Assembly: GCA_035934385.1 (NCBI GenBank)
Contig: DASYXY010000074.1
Span: 1-64,000, forward strand
DNA length: 64,000 nt
Reading direction: 5' to 3'
Source: CF-118 sp035934385
Lineage (GTDB): Bacteria > Chloroflexota > Dormibacteria > Dormibacterales > Dormibacteraceae
Positions 57,917 through 64,000 of the stretch are shown one piece after another. The notes beneath the pieces are model-generated. The model saw only the letters and a list, made by a program, of their open reading frames with translations. It ran no database searches and was not told the origin of the DNA. Each line of letters begins with the position of its first letter. The first letter of the stretch is position 1. The position numbers and the translations under genes are program-made.

Positions 57917-59095
57917 CTAGGCCTGTGCCGCTAGCCGGTTGAACTCGGTCACGCCCCCGTTGAACAGGAAATCCGAGACCTGTGTCATTGCGATGGCAAT
58001 CAACCCGCGGTCCGGGTCGTTGAACCATGTCGTGCCGTAGCCGCCGCTCCAACCGTAGCGGCCGGGCGCGGACACGTCGTCCGGGGTGACCGATACGCCG
58101 ACACAGAATCCCCAGCCCTGGCCGTCGAGCAGGATGCCGCCGCCCGCGATCTGCTCGGGCGTGAGGTGGTTGGAGGTCATCGCCTCGACCAACCTCTCGG
58201 ATAGCAGCCGCCGGCCCTGGTGCACGCCCCCATGGAGCAGCAGCCTGGCGAACGCCAGGTAATCGTCCACCGTCGACAACAGGCCACCCGCGCCCGATGG
58301 GAATGGCGGCGGCGTGGTCCACACGTCTGGACCAGTGATCGTCATCTCCGTGAGTTTCCCGGTCGAGAAGTCGGTCATGTATTCCACGGGCAGCCGCTCG
58401 ACCTTTTCGACGGGCATCACGAACCCGGTGTCGTGCATGCCCAGTGGCTCAAAAAGGCGCTCACGGAGAAAGTTCCCCAGCGGTTGGCCCGCGGCGCGCG
58501 CCACCAGAACACCAAGCACGAGCGAGCCGGTGTTGTACTGCCACCGCTCACCCGGCTGGTACATCAGCGGGAGCGTGGCGAAGCGCCCGATCCATTCGTC
58601 GGGATCGTGGGGCGTGCGCGGGTCTGGCTGCGCCATGGCTAGCTGGAGCTCCTCGGCACGCCGGATGATCGGATACGGCGGATTGAACGTCGTGGGCTCG
58701 ACGATGATGAAGCCGTAGCCCGGCCGGAATGTCAGCAGGTCATACACAGTTACCGGGCGGCCGGCTGGGACCATCTGATCAAGCGGGCCGTCAACACGCT
58801 TCAGCACACGGCGGTCGGCCAATTCGGGGAGCAGCCTGGACACTGGCTCGTCGAGCGCCAGCCGGCCGTCATCAACGAGCAGCATCGTCGCGGCGCCCAG
58901 GATCGGCTTGGTCATCGATGTAATGCGGAAGATCGAGTCCCGCCGCATCGGCTGGTCGTCGCCGAAAGCCATGGTGCCGATCTCATCGACGTAGATGTCG
59001 TCGCCCTTGGCGACCAACGTCACGATGCCGGGCAGGCCGCCGTTATCGACACGCGCCAGCATCGCCTTGTGAAGCCGGTCGATGCCCGCCTTCAT
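57917..59095 (-). CDS. Class C beta-lactamase-like serine hydrolase
   Basis: The protein has 392 aa from ATG 59095. SxxK is SMTK (about 61-64), the YxN-like motif is WQYNTGS, and the KTG-like box is replaced by WSGGYGTTW. The fold is that of class C beta-lactamase/esterase EstB. Such proteins are usually esterases or peptidases, rarely true beta-lactamases. No signal peptide is seen, so it is cytoplasmic and an esterase is more likely. The ATGA overlap couples it to the upstream DHFR/RibD-like gene. Confidence 0.9.
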   Translation of the reverse strand: MKAGIDRLHKAMLARVDNGGLPGIVTLVAKGDDIYVDEIGTMAFGDDQPMRRDSIFRITSMTKPILGAATMLLVDDGRLALDEPVSRLLPELADRRVLKRVDGPLDQMVPAGRPVTVYDLLTFRPGYGFIIVEPTTFNPPYPIIRRAEELQLAMAQPDPRTPHDPDEWIGRFATLPLMYQPGERWQYNTGSLVLGVLVARAAGQPLGNFLRERLFEPLGMHDTGFVMPVEKVERLPVEYMTDFSTGKLTEMTITGPDVWTTPPPFPSGAGGLLSTVDDYLAFARLLLHGGVHQGRRLLSERLVEAMTSNHLTPEQIAGGGILLDGQGWGFCVGVSVTPDDVSAPGRYGWSGGYGTTWFNDPDRGLIAIAMTQVSDFLFNGGVTEFNRLAAQA

Positions 59096-59718
59096 GTGTT
59101 CGGGTCGACCGCGGACGATGCGTACTTCGGGCGCCCAGCGGTCCGATACGTCTGGATGGTTACGCCCCGGGAGGTGGTCCGCGAGCTGAGCAGATCTAGC
59201 GCCATGTCCGGACCAGAATCGGGGAACAGCCGTGTGCCTTGACCGAGGATGACCGGATAGATCAGGAGGTCGAACTGGTCCACCAGGCCGTGGGCGAGCA
59301 GCCACCGCACGAGGACACCACTGCCAGGCACGACCATCTCGCCGTCTTGCCGCAACTTGAGATCCCGAATGGCGCCGGCGATGTCGCCGCTGAGGATACT
59401 TGTGCCCGACCACAGCGGATTGGTGAGAGTGGTCGACACCACGTACTTCGGCCGGCTGTTCAGAGCCGCGCCGACCGGGCTCGCCATCATTTCGGGTACC
59501 GCTCCCCAGGACCGGGCGAAGATCTCGTAGGTCTGGCGGCCGAACAGAAACGCTGTCGCGCGACCGTAGACATCATTGACATGGTCCATGTCCTCGGTAC
59601 CGGTAAGTGCGATGACCCATCCGCCGCGGACGAAGCCGCCGCGGCGATCCTCGTCATCTCGACCCAACCCCTGCATCACGCCATCCACCGATACGTTCGT
59701 CGTAACCGTCAATTTCAT
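59092..59718 (-). CDS. DHFR/RibD-C family protein
   Basis: The protein has 208 aa. The RibD C-terminal/YwjB-type fold: MKLTVTTNVSVDGVMQGLG, then ATAFLFGRQTYEIFARSW, KYVVSTTLTNPLWSGTSIL, and VPGSGVLVRWLLAHGLVDQFDLLIYPVILGQGTRLF. These proteins bind NADPH and probably reduce an unknown substrate. It starts 22 bp from the divergent ArsR start; the shared palindrome is at 59730-59751. It is coupled with the downstream hydrolase. Confidence 0.92.
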   Translation of the reverse strand: MKLTVTTNVSVDGVMQGLGRDDEDRRGGFVRGGWVIALTGTEDMDHVNDVYGRATAFLFGRQTYEIFARSWGAVPEMMASPVGAALNSRPKYVVSTTLTNPLWSGTSILSGDIAGAIRDLKLRQDGEMVVPGSGVLVRWLLAHGLVDQFDLLIYPVILGQGTRLFPDSGPDMALDLLSSRTTSRGVTIQTYRTAGRPKYASSAVDPNT

Positions 59719-59729
59719 TCCGGTGTAAT

Positions 59730-59751
59730 CTTACAACCGAATGGTTGTAAG
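59730..59751. promoter_or_regulatory. ArsR operator overlapping the start codon
   Basis: CTTACAACC-GAAT-GGTTGTAAG is a perfect 9-bp inverted repeat around four bases. It contains the ATG (59741-59743) of the plus-strand ArsR gene and is 12 bp from the ATG of the minus-strand DHFR-like gene. The 22-bp space between the two start codons leaves no room for a 5' UTR in either direction, so leaderless mRNAs are implied. It shares the GGTTG arm with the ArsR site at 14345-14394. Confidence 0.85.
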
Positions 59752-60097
59752 ACGGACCGCCGCCCAGGAGACACGCGCCGACCGCGTCTTTCGGGCGCTG
59801 GCGGACCGCACCCGGCGCGACGTCATCCGCCGGGCGATGAACGGCACCTTGTCGGTCTCCGAACTGGCCCGCACGTACCCGATGAGCACGACGGCGGTTC
59901 AAAAGCACGTGGCAGTGCTCGAGAAGGCTGGACTCGTCCGCCTGAAGCGCCACGGCCGTGAGCTGCTCGTCCAGACCGAGATCGATGCTGTTGCCAAGGC
60001 GCAGGCGTTGCTTGTGGAGTTCGAGCGGCTGTGGCGTGGTCGACTGGAGCGGATCGGCGACGTTCTCGCGGAAACAGGAGAGGGAGTCAGACCGTGA
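59741..60097 (+). CDS. ArsR/HTH_20-type repressor
   Basis: The protein has 118 aa. The winged helix is FRALADRTRRDVIRRAMNGTLSVSELARTYPMSTTAVQKHVAVLEKAGLVRLKRHGRELL (about 17-75), with no metal-binding Cys. This is the SRPBCC-associated ArsR type. Its start codon lies inside the operator (59730-59751), so binding would block its own initiation region. The SRPBCC gene follows with a GTGA overlap. Confidence 0.93.
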   Translation: MVVRRTAAQETRADRVFRALADRTRRDVIRRAMNGTLSVSELARTYPMSTTAVQKHVAVLEKAGLVRLKRHGRELLVQTEIDAVAKAQALLVEFERLWRGRLERIGDVLAETGEGVRP

Positions 60098-60579
60098 CAG
60101 TGACTTCTGTACACCGCGACCCGGTTGCGCGAACGCTGACGATCGTGGCGACGTTCGATCGACCAGCTGCGCTGGTCTGGCAAGTTTGGGCCGACCCGCG
60201 GCAGCTGGAACGATGGTGGGGACCGCCGACCTACCCCGCGACGTTCGTCGACCACGATCTGACGGCCGGCGGTCGGGTCACCTACTACATGACCGGACCA
60301 GGCGGCGAGAAGCTCCACGCGTGGTGGCGCATCGTGTCGGTCGACCCACCGAGCTCGCTCAGGTTCGAGGAAGGGAGCGCCGACGACAGCACGCCGACCG
60401 ACGACGCGCCGACCACGTTCATCGAGGTTCGAATCATCGAGACGCCCGAGGAAACCACGATGACCATCACTTGCCTGTTTGCTCCGGTTGCCGACGGGGA
60501 ACAGGTGCCAGGGCCGGACACGGAGAAGGGTATGCGGCTGGCGGTCGGACAGATTGATGCCGTGCTGGGCCACCGTTAG
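60094..60579 (+). CDS. SRPBCC (AHSA1-type) domain protein
   Basis: The protein has 161 aa from GTG 60094, overlapping the ArsR stop. RTLTIVATFDRPAALVWQVWADPRQLERWWGPPTYPATFVDHDLTAGGRVTYYMTGP is the AHSA1/SRPBCC pattern, and the C-terminal helix is EKGMRLAVGQIDAVL. It probably binds a small ligand that reports to, or is processed with, the ArsR system. The order ArsR-SRPBCC is reversed compared with 13894-14328 (SRPBCC-ArsR). Confidence 0.9.
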   Translation: MTVTSVHRDPVARTLTIVATFDRPAALVWQVWADPRQLERWWGPPTYPATFVDHDLTAGGRVTYYMTGPGGEKLHAWWRIVSVDPPSSLRFEEGSADDSTPTDDAPTTFIEVRIIETPEETTMTITCLFAPVADGEQVPGPDTEKGMRLAVGQIDAVLGHR

Positions 60580-60590
60580 CAGGTCCTGAT

Positions 60591-60941
60591 CTACATCGCC
60601 GTCATGAGCTGAAAGTAGTTGTCGTCGGGATCCGCAAACGTCGCTATCCAGGTCGGTGGATCGCCAAGACTGTAGGGCTCGCGCACAACCTTCCCGCCGG
60701 CGGCCTCGAGCTTTGCGAAGTCACCCTTGACGTCGGAGGATTCGATATTCCAGATGATGCGGCCGGGCTGCGCGTTCGGACCTTTGACCTGGTCGTGAGG
60801 GCCGACCGCGACAAACCCGTCTCCGATCTTCCAACCGCTGTAGGTGCCGTCAGACATTGCGGGCTCGCCGAATAGCTTCGTGTAGTACTCGGCAAGACGC
60901 CCGGGGTTTTCCGATCCGATCAAGATGCTGTTGAAGTTCAT
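60591..60941 (-). CDS. VOC family protein
   Basis: The protein has 116 aa, with AGGAGG 5-6 nt before ATG 60941. The glyoxalase-like fold is FNSILIGSENPGRLAEYYTKLFGEP and the second half GDFAKLEAAGGKVVREPYSLGDPPTWIATFADPDDNYFQLM. It is a short single-module VOC protein. A 45-bp repeated element lies upstream (60985-61029), together with a six-codon ORF (MKPELC) starting at the repeat's ATG. Confidence 0.88.
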   Translation of the reverse strand: MNFNSILIGSENPGRLAEYYTKLFGEPAMSDGTYSGWKIGDGFVAVGPHDQVKGPNAQPGRIIWNIESSDVKGDFAKLEAAGGKVVREPYSLGDPPTWIATFADPDDNYFQLMTAM

Positions 60942-60984
60942 CGCAACCTCCTGTTTGGTTCCGAGCTGCCTAGCACAGTTCCGG

Positions 60985-61029
60985 CTTCATCCCACGATTA
61001 AGACTCCATTTCCTTGTGAATCTAATCGC
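60985..61029 (-). repeat. Copy B of duplicated 45-bp leader element
   Basis: It is 40/45 identical to 45977-46021. The terminal CGATTA and TAATCG are a perfect inverted repeat here. On the minus strand it is followed by ATGAAG, which opens a six-residue peptide ORF (MKPELC) ending 30 bp before the VOC start. This looks like a copied promoter-leader with a truncated coding start, or an independent element. Confidence 0.75.
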
Positions 61030-61040
61030 CGGGAAATCGA

Positions 61041-61628
61041 TCACACGCGTTCGATCGTTGCCAGCCAGGCCTGGGCGCCGTTTTCGTCGATCGTGATGGC
61101 AAACACCGCGGGTTCTATCGAACTGATAGACCAACCGTCCACGAAGGCCGCGCGCAGCTCGGTCTGCGACACCCGGCGCGGGCCCCAGTCCCCGGGCTGG
61201 CGGTCGCTGAAACACATCATGTAGTACATCCCCCCGTGCCGAAGGGCCGACTTCAGGCTGTTGACATAAACCGGGCGCTCCTCGTCGTCGAACACATGGA
61301 ACACGCCACTGTCGATGATGACGTCGAACTGCCGCTTCAAGCGGTCGAGGTGCAGCACATCCCCCACCTCGAAGATCGCGCTGATGCCCCGCTGCTGCGC
61401 CTTGGCCCGGGCGCGCTCGATGGCTAGCTCCGCCAGATCCACTCCCATTGCCCCCGCACCGTGGGTCGCCGCAAGCATCGCGTGCTCGCCGGTTCCGCAG
61501 CCGACGTCCAGCACGAGTCCGTGGAACTTGCCAGCCTCGGCCAGCCTCACGAAGTCGGGCTGCGGCCGGCCGATGTCCCACGGCGGCGATCCCTCATAGA
61601 CGCTGTTCCACGAGGGCTGTTGAGCCAT
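61041..61628 (-). CDS. Class I SAM-dependent methyltransferase
   Basis: The protein has 195 aa from ATG 61628. The motifs are PPWDIGRPQPDF, SAM motif I GLVLDVGCGTGEHAMLA (about 37-53), GVDLAELAIERARAKA and FDVIIDSGVFHVF. It resembles TehB/thiopurine methyltransferase-like proteins of high-GC bacteria. The substrate is unknown. The start is 58 bp from the divergent membrane-protein gene; the longer ORF upstream (to 61700) has no conserved residues. Confidence 0.9.
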   Translation of the reverse strand: MAQQPSWNSVYEGSPPWDIGRPQPDFVRLAEAGKFHGLVLDVGCGTGEHAMLAATHGAGAMGVDLAELAIERARAKAQQRGISAIFEVGDVLHLDRLKRQFDVIIDSGVFHVFDDEERPVYVNSLKSALRHGGMYYMMCFSDRQPGDWGPRRVSQTELRAAFVDGWSISSIEPAVFAITIDENGAQAWLATIERV

Positions 61629-61686
61629 AGCCCTAGCGTACTGGTGGAGGGCCCGTGAATCAGTGCAGCAGTACGCTTCGACGCTG

Positions 61687-62217
61687 ATGGATCCGAGCAC
61701 CGCGGCCGCGTGGCGCGACCTCTACATCGGGATGGTCGGTGCGGGCGCATCGCTGACCGGCCTGACTTTTGTTGCGATTGCGCTTGACCCGCATCAGATC
61801 GCGCGCACACCACTGCTCCGTTTGCGGGCTGCTAGCGCGCTGTGGTGCTTTGTGAGTGTGATGTTCATCGGGCTGGCGGTCCTGACGCCCAGGCCCTTCA
61901 CCTCGGTGGTATCAGTGGCCGTAGGTGTGGGTGGCCTATCGGGAGCCGTTCTCCTTTCCATGCGAACGATCCGTCAGCGCATTTTCCGGCAGCCGCACCC
62001 AGGCGCCACCGTGTTCCGCGCCGTGGGGAACATCTCCGGGTTCGTTCTTGCCGGTGTTGGCGGCTTTTCGCTGATCGACGTGGAACAGGGTTGGGTGTTT
62101 GCCACGCTGGCGCTGGCGTGCGTGATCATGCTGTCGAGCGGCGTCTTCGCGAGCTGGCTGCTGGTCCTTCAGATCGGCGTGCCCCGCGACCCAAACGGAA
62201 CCCGTGTTCGATCATAA
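61687..62217 (+). CDS. Multi-pass membrane protein, unrecognised
   Basis: The protein has 176 aa from ATG 61687. Four to five TM helices (about 12-34, 49-67, 72-92, 112-132, 140-162) follow DPSTAAAWRDLYIGMVGAGASLTGLTFVAIAL. A Gly-rich first helix with WRDLYIGMVGAGASLTGLTFVA is common to a family of uncharacterised actinobacterial-type membrane proteins. It is followed 6 bp later by the RibD-like gene. The function is unknown. Confidence 0.78.
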   Translation: MDPSTAAAWRDLYIGMVGAGASLTGLTFVAIALDPHQIARTPLLRLRAASALWCFVSVMFIGLAVLTPRPFTSVVSVAVGVGGLSGAVLLSMRTIRQRIFRQPHPGATVFRAVGNISGFVLAGVGGFSLIDVEQGWVFATLALACVIMLSSGVFASWLLVLQIGVPRDPNGTRVRS

Positions 62218-62223
62218 GTGGCG

Positions 62224-62871
62224 ATGAGCAAAGTCAAATCCGACCAGACCGTATCCGTCGACGGCTTCAGCGCCGGTCCCAACCAGTCGCTTGAGAATCC
62301 GATCGGCGTCGGCGGCATGCACCTCCACGACTGGATGTTCGTGACGGCCGCCTGGGCGAGGATGCAGACTCTGCCGGCGGTTCCCGAGACTCCCGATTCC
62401 GCGGTCGTCGATGAGCTCGCCAACGACCCGAACGTCGGTGCCTACATCATGGGCCGCAACATGTTCGCCGCCGGCCGAGGCGAGTGGGATGAGACGTGGA
62501 AAGGCTGGTGGGGTCCAGACCCGCCGTACCACACGCCGGTCTTCGTGCTCACCCACTACGCGCGCGAGCCCGTGCCGATGGATGGCGGAACGACTTTCTA
62601 CTTCGTGACCGACGGCGTCGAGTCTGCCGTCCGCCAGGCCCGAAAAGCGGCAGGTGACAAGGACGTGAAGGTCGCGGGCGGAGCGAACACGATCCAGCAG
62701 GTCATCCGCGCGGGACTCCTCGATGAGCTGTACCTACACATCGCGCCGATGGTGCTTGGGCGGGGCGAGCGCCTGCTGGAGAACATCGGCAACCCAAGGC
62801 TGGCTCCGATCGACGTCGTTGCCTCGCCCTCTGTAACGCATATCAGGTATCGAATCGAGTATCCGACTTAG
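62224..62871 (+). CDS. DHFR/RibD-C family protein
   Basis: The protein has 215 aa; ATG 62224 is preferred over GTG 62218. It is RibD-C-like: KVKSDQTVSVDGFSAGPNQSLE, YIMGRNMFAAGRGEWDETWKGWWG, TPVFVLTHYAREPVPMDGGTTFYFVTDG, and GGANTIQQVIRAGLLDELYLHIAPMVLGRGERLLENI. This is the larger subtype of the family with the GRNMF motif. It likely binds NAD(P)H; the substrate is unknown. The membrane gene ends 6 bp upstream, so they are probably cotranscribed. Confidence 0.92.
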   Translation: MSKVKSDQTVSVDGFSAGPNQSLENPIGVGGMHLHDWMFVTAAWARMQTLPAVPETPDSAVVDELANDPNVGAYIMGRNMFAAGRGEWDETWKGWWGPDPPYHTPVFVLTHYAREPVPMDGGTTFYFVTDGVESAVRQARKAAGDKDVKVAGGANTIQQVIRAGLLDELYLHIAPMVLGRGERLLENIGNPRLAPIDVVASPSVTHIRYRIEYPT

Positions 62872-62894
62872 GCAGAGCCTTCTAGACTTCCCGC

Positions 62895-62918
62895 GGGCAT
62901 TCACGTGGGCATTCACGT
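62895..62918. repeat. 12-bp tandem direct repeat
   Basis: GGGCATTCACGT occurs twice without spacing, just after the RibD-like gene. It lies in the 114-bp gap before the 3' end of the minus-strand membrane gene. No function is inferred. Confidence 0.7.
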
Positions 62919-62985
62919 GGCGTCTTCGGTACCGCGTAGCGAAGCACGGTTGTCTCGCCAGGCTTTACGGGATCAACCTGGCCCG

Positions 62986-63525
62986 CTACCTCTTGCGCCA
63001 CGCCCGGCGAACGAGGACGGACGAGAGCCCCAGCCCGACGAGGCCAAAGAGACCGAAGAACAGCCCTCCGCCCAGAGATGACGCAGGAGCCAGATCGTCG
63101 GGGCTGAAAAACGTGTACTTGCCCGCGACCTCGGTGATCTGACCGTCCCAGAGAGTGACGTCCACCGGAGCGTCCACAACCAGGTCTACAGCGGAAGGCT
63201 CTTCGCCTGCAGGGAAGCTTGCGCTGAATGTACGTCCCGATAGTGAGTCAAACCCCACGGTGATTTCGAGACGTTCGTTCCGGGCCTTCGACAGCAGCCT
63301 GGCCTGGCCGTGGTACTTGCACGCTTCCGAGTTAAGGGCCGCTGCAGGTGATGCACACGCGGAAGCCGCGGCATAGGCGGACTGAGTGCCGCGGTCGCGA
63401 AACGAATCGATCACCAGCACGAACCCAACGACGAATCCGATCCCAAACACCGTCACGGCGAAGAGCGCTTGCAGCTTTCCGGTTCGGTACGCATCGCTGA
63501 CTAGCCCCGTGAGGGCAGGCGTCAC
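62986..63525 (-). CDS. Membrane protein with extracellular loop, DUF3592-like
   Basis: The protein has 179 aa from GTG 63525, which overlaps the stop of the upstream gene (GTGA). One TM helix lies near 20-40 and a second near 150-172. The loop between them has two Cys (ACASPAAALNSEACKYHG), then an all-beta region with RLEITVGFDSLSGRTFSASF. The layout is like DUF3592-type proteins. The function is unknown. Confidence 0.72.
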   Translation of the reverse strand: MTPALTGLVSDAYRTGKLQALFAVTVFGIGFVVGFVLVIDSFRDRGTQSAYAAASACASPAAALNSEACKYHGQARLLSKARNERLEITVGFDSLSGRTFSASFPAGEEPSAVDLVVDAPVDVTLWDGQITEVAGKYTFFSPDDLAPASSLGGGLFFGLFGLVGLGLSSVLVRRAWRKR

Positions 63526-64000
63526 GGGCAGGCCCCTTTGGGCGAGATGTTATCGAGGAGCGACGATAGGTCCCCGCTGAGCAAGGCAGTCCCGAAGCCT
63601 AGACCGAGCTGGAGGGTCGCTTGCGCCGTGGCGGGTAGAAACGATGTAAGGATCGCGGAGCCAGTGGAGACGAGAAGCGCCCCGGCGACAGCGAACAAGA
63701 CATGGGTCCAGTCGACTCTGGCCGCGCCTCCGCAGTTCGCTTGCAGCCAGTAGTCGACAAGGCCGGCGGCTATCGCGGTGATGAGCGGGAATATGATCAG
63801 CTGGAACGCGTCCGGCGCGCCAGTCAGGGCTCCGAAAGCGCAACCCACTCCTACCCCGGCGAGAATCGATTTCAAGTCTGTCCAGCTCGCCGGATGTGGC
63901 GAGATAGAGTCCAGACCCACTTCGACAAAGGCGCCGAGCAGCGAGGTTGTGCAGCCGATCGCCTTGATTTTTTTGATCGAGTTGGCAACCTGCTGATATC
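63522..64000 (-). CDS. Membrane protein, 5' end cut by window edge
   Basis: The frame stays open to the right edge. Upstream of GTG 63920 it still reads YQQVANSIKKIKAIGCTTS-like coding sequence, so the start lies beyond the window. The visible 159 aa carry about four TM helices (LAGVGVGCAFGALTGA, LIIFPLITAIAAGLVDYWL, VLFAVAGALLVSTGSAIL and LGLGFGTALLSG). The end NISPKGACP is short. No family is recognised. It is coupled to the downstream membrane gene. Confidence 0.7.
   Translation of the reverse strand, partial: YQQVANSIKKIKAIGCTTSLLGAFVEVGLDSISPHPASWTDLKSILAGVGVGCAFGALTGAPDAFQLIIFPLITAIAAGLVDYWLQANCGGAARVDWTHVLFAVAGALLVSTGSAILTSFLPATAQATLQLGLGFGTALLSGDLSSLLDNISPKGACP

Noticed and set aside
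1..64000. CRISPR, rRNA, tRNA or insertion sequences
   Set aside because: No short regularly spaced repeats, no transposase ORFs and no cloverleaf or rRNA-like stretches were recognised on reading both strands.

Overview
This is a very GC-rich, densely coding chromosomal window. It has no rRNA, tRNA, CRISPR array, insertion sequence or intergenic gap over 300 bp. The gene set suggests a soil-type high-GC bacterium of actinobacterial or Chloroflexota/Dormibacterota character: corynebacterial-type GT4 glycogen synthase, Ku, DUF2510-like and DUF3558-like lipoproteins, many SRPBCC, VOC and DUF1801 proteins, and large AAA+ LuxR and cyclase regulators. No phylogenetic marker gene is present, so this placement is an inference. 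Gene packing is extreme. Same-strand neighbours often overlap by 4 bp (ATGA or GTGA), four convergent pairs share a 4-bp stop overlap, and several promoters appear to give leaderless mRNAs.

Layout. 1-1.2 kb: tandem DinB/TPR paralogues, the first cut by the window edge. 1.2-9.1 kb (minus): an A2M-like membrane-anchored protein, lipoproteins, a GMC oxidoreductase, a DUF3052-acyltransferase fusion, a DUF5655 zinc-finger protein and an SDR. 9.1-15.6 kb: enoyl-CoA hydratase and cupin, a glutaredoxin-like protein without cysteines, a tandem-HNH nuclease divergent from Ku, an amidase, and an SRPBCC-ArsR pair facing DUF899-DUF2182 across two palindromic operators. 15.7-25 kb: a secreted protein with three FN3-plus-module repeats, glycogen synthase, a one-domain cyclase, an ArsM/ArsR arsenic pair with operators, an S58 peptidase and a phosphotriesterase-like protein.

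25-35.4 kb: a PPOX/DUF1304/VOC/AraC set, then a TetR with a symmetric divergent promoter. Next comes a long minus-strand cluster led by a second TetR. It encodes membrane proteins, a membrane-anchored cupredoxin/P19-like protein, a haem-type membrane domain fused to a beta-propeller, a rhodanese-CBS gene interrupted by an in-frame TGA, and a 58-aa cysteine-rich protein. 35.4-42 kb: a DrrAB-type ABC exporter under the second TetR, a PQQ-like propeller lipoprotein, two MDR oxidoreductases, a SnoaL protein, an excisionase-like HTH protein and a DUF1801 protein.

42-53.3 kb: a 1087-aa cyclase/AAA/TPR regulator, a DUF1801 protein, a three-gene secreted cluster centred on an unrecognised 1041-aa Tat lipoprotein, and an AAA-LuxR regulator. 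53.3-64 kb: DUF4242, a nitrilase-family amidase, a flavin monooxygenase relic, a frameshifted membrane gene, a PCMH FAD oxidoreductase, Crp/Fnr, a class C beta-lactamase-like hydrolase, a DHFR/RibD-like protein facing an ArsR-SRPBCC pair over an operator that covers the start codon, VOC, methyltransferase and membrane genes. The last gene runs off the right edge.

The most interesting signals are these. At least five genes look family-consistent upstream of any usable ATG/GTG/TTG, and two of them have a good Shine-Dalgarno 7 nt before CTG. A TGA replaces a conserved cysteine in the rhodanese-CBS gene. Metabolite-responsive regulators have nearly perfect palindromes at fixed spacing (33 bp for both TetRs). 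A 45-bp leader element is duplicated 15 kb apart. Two secreted or membrane clusters match no system I recognise.
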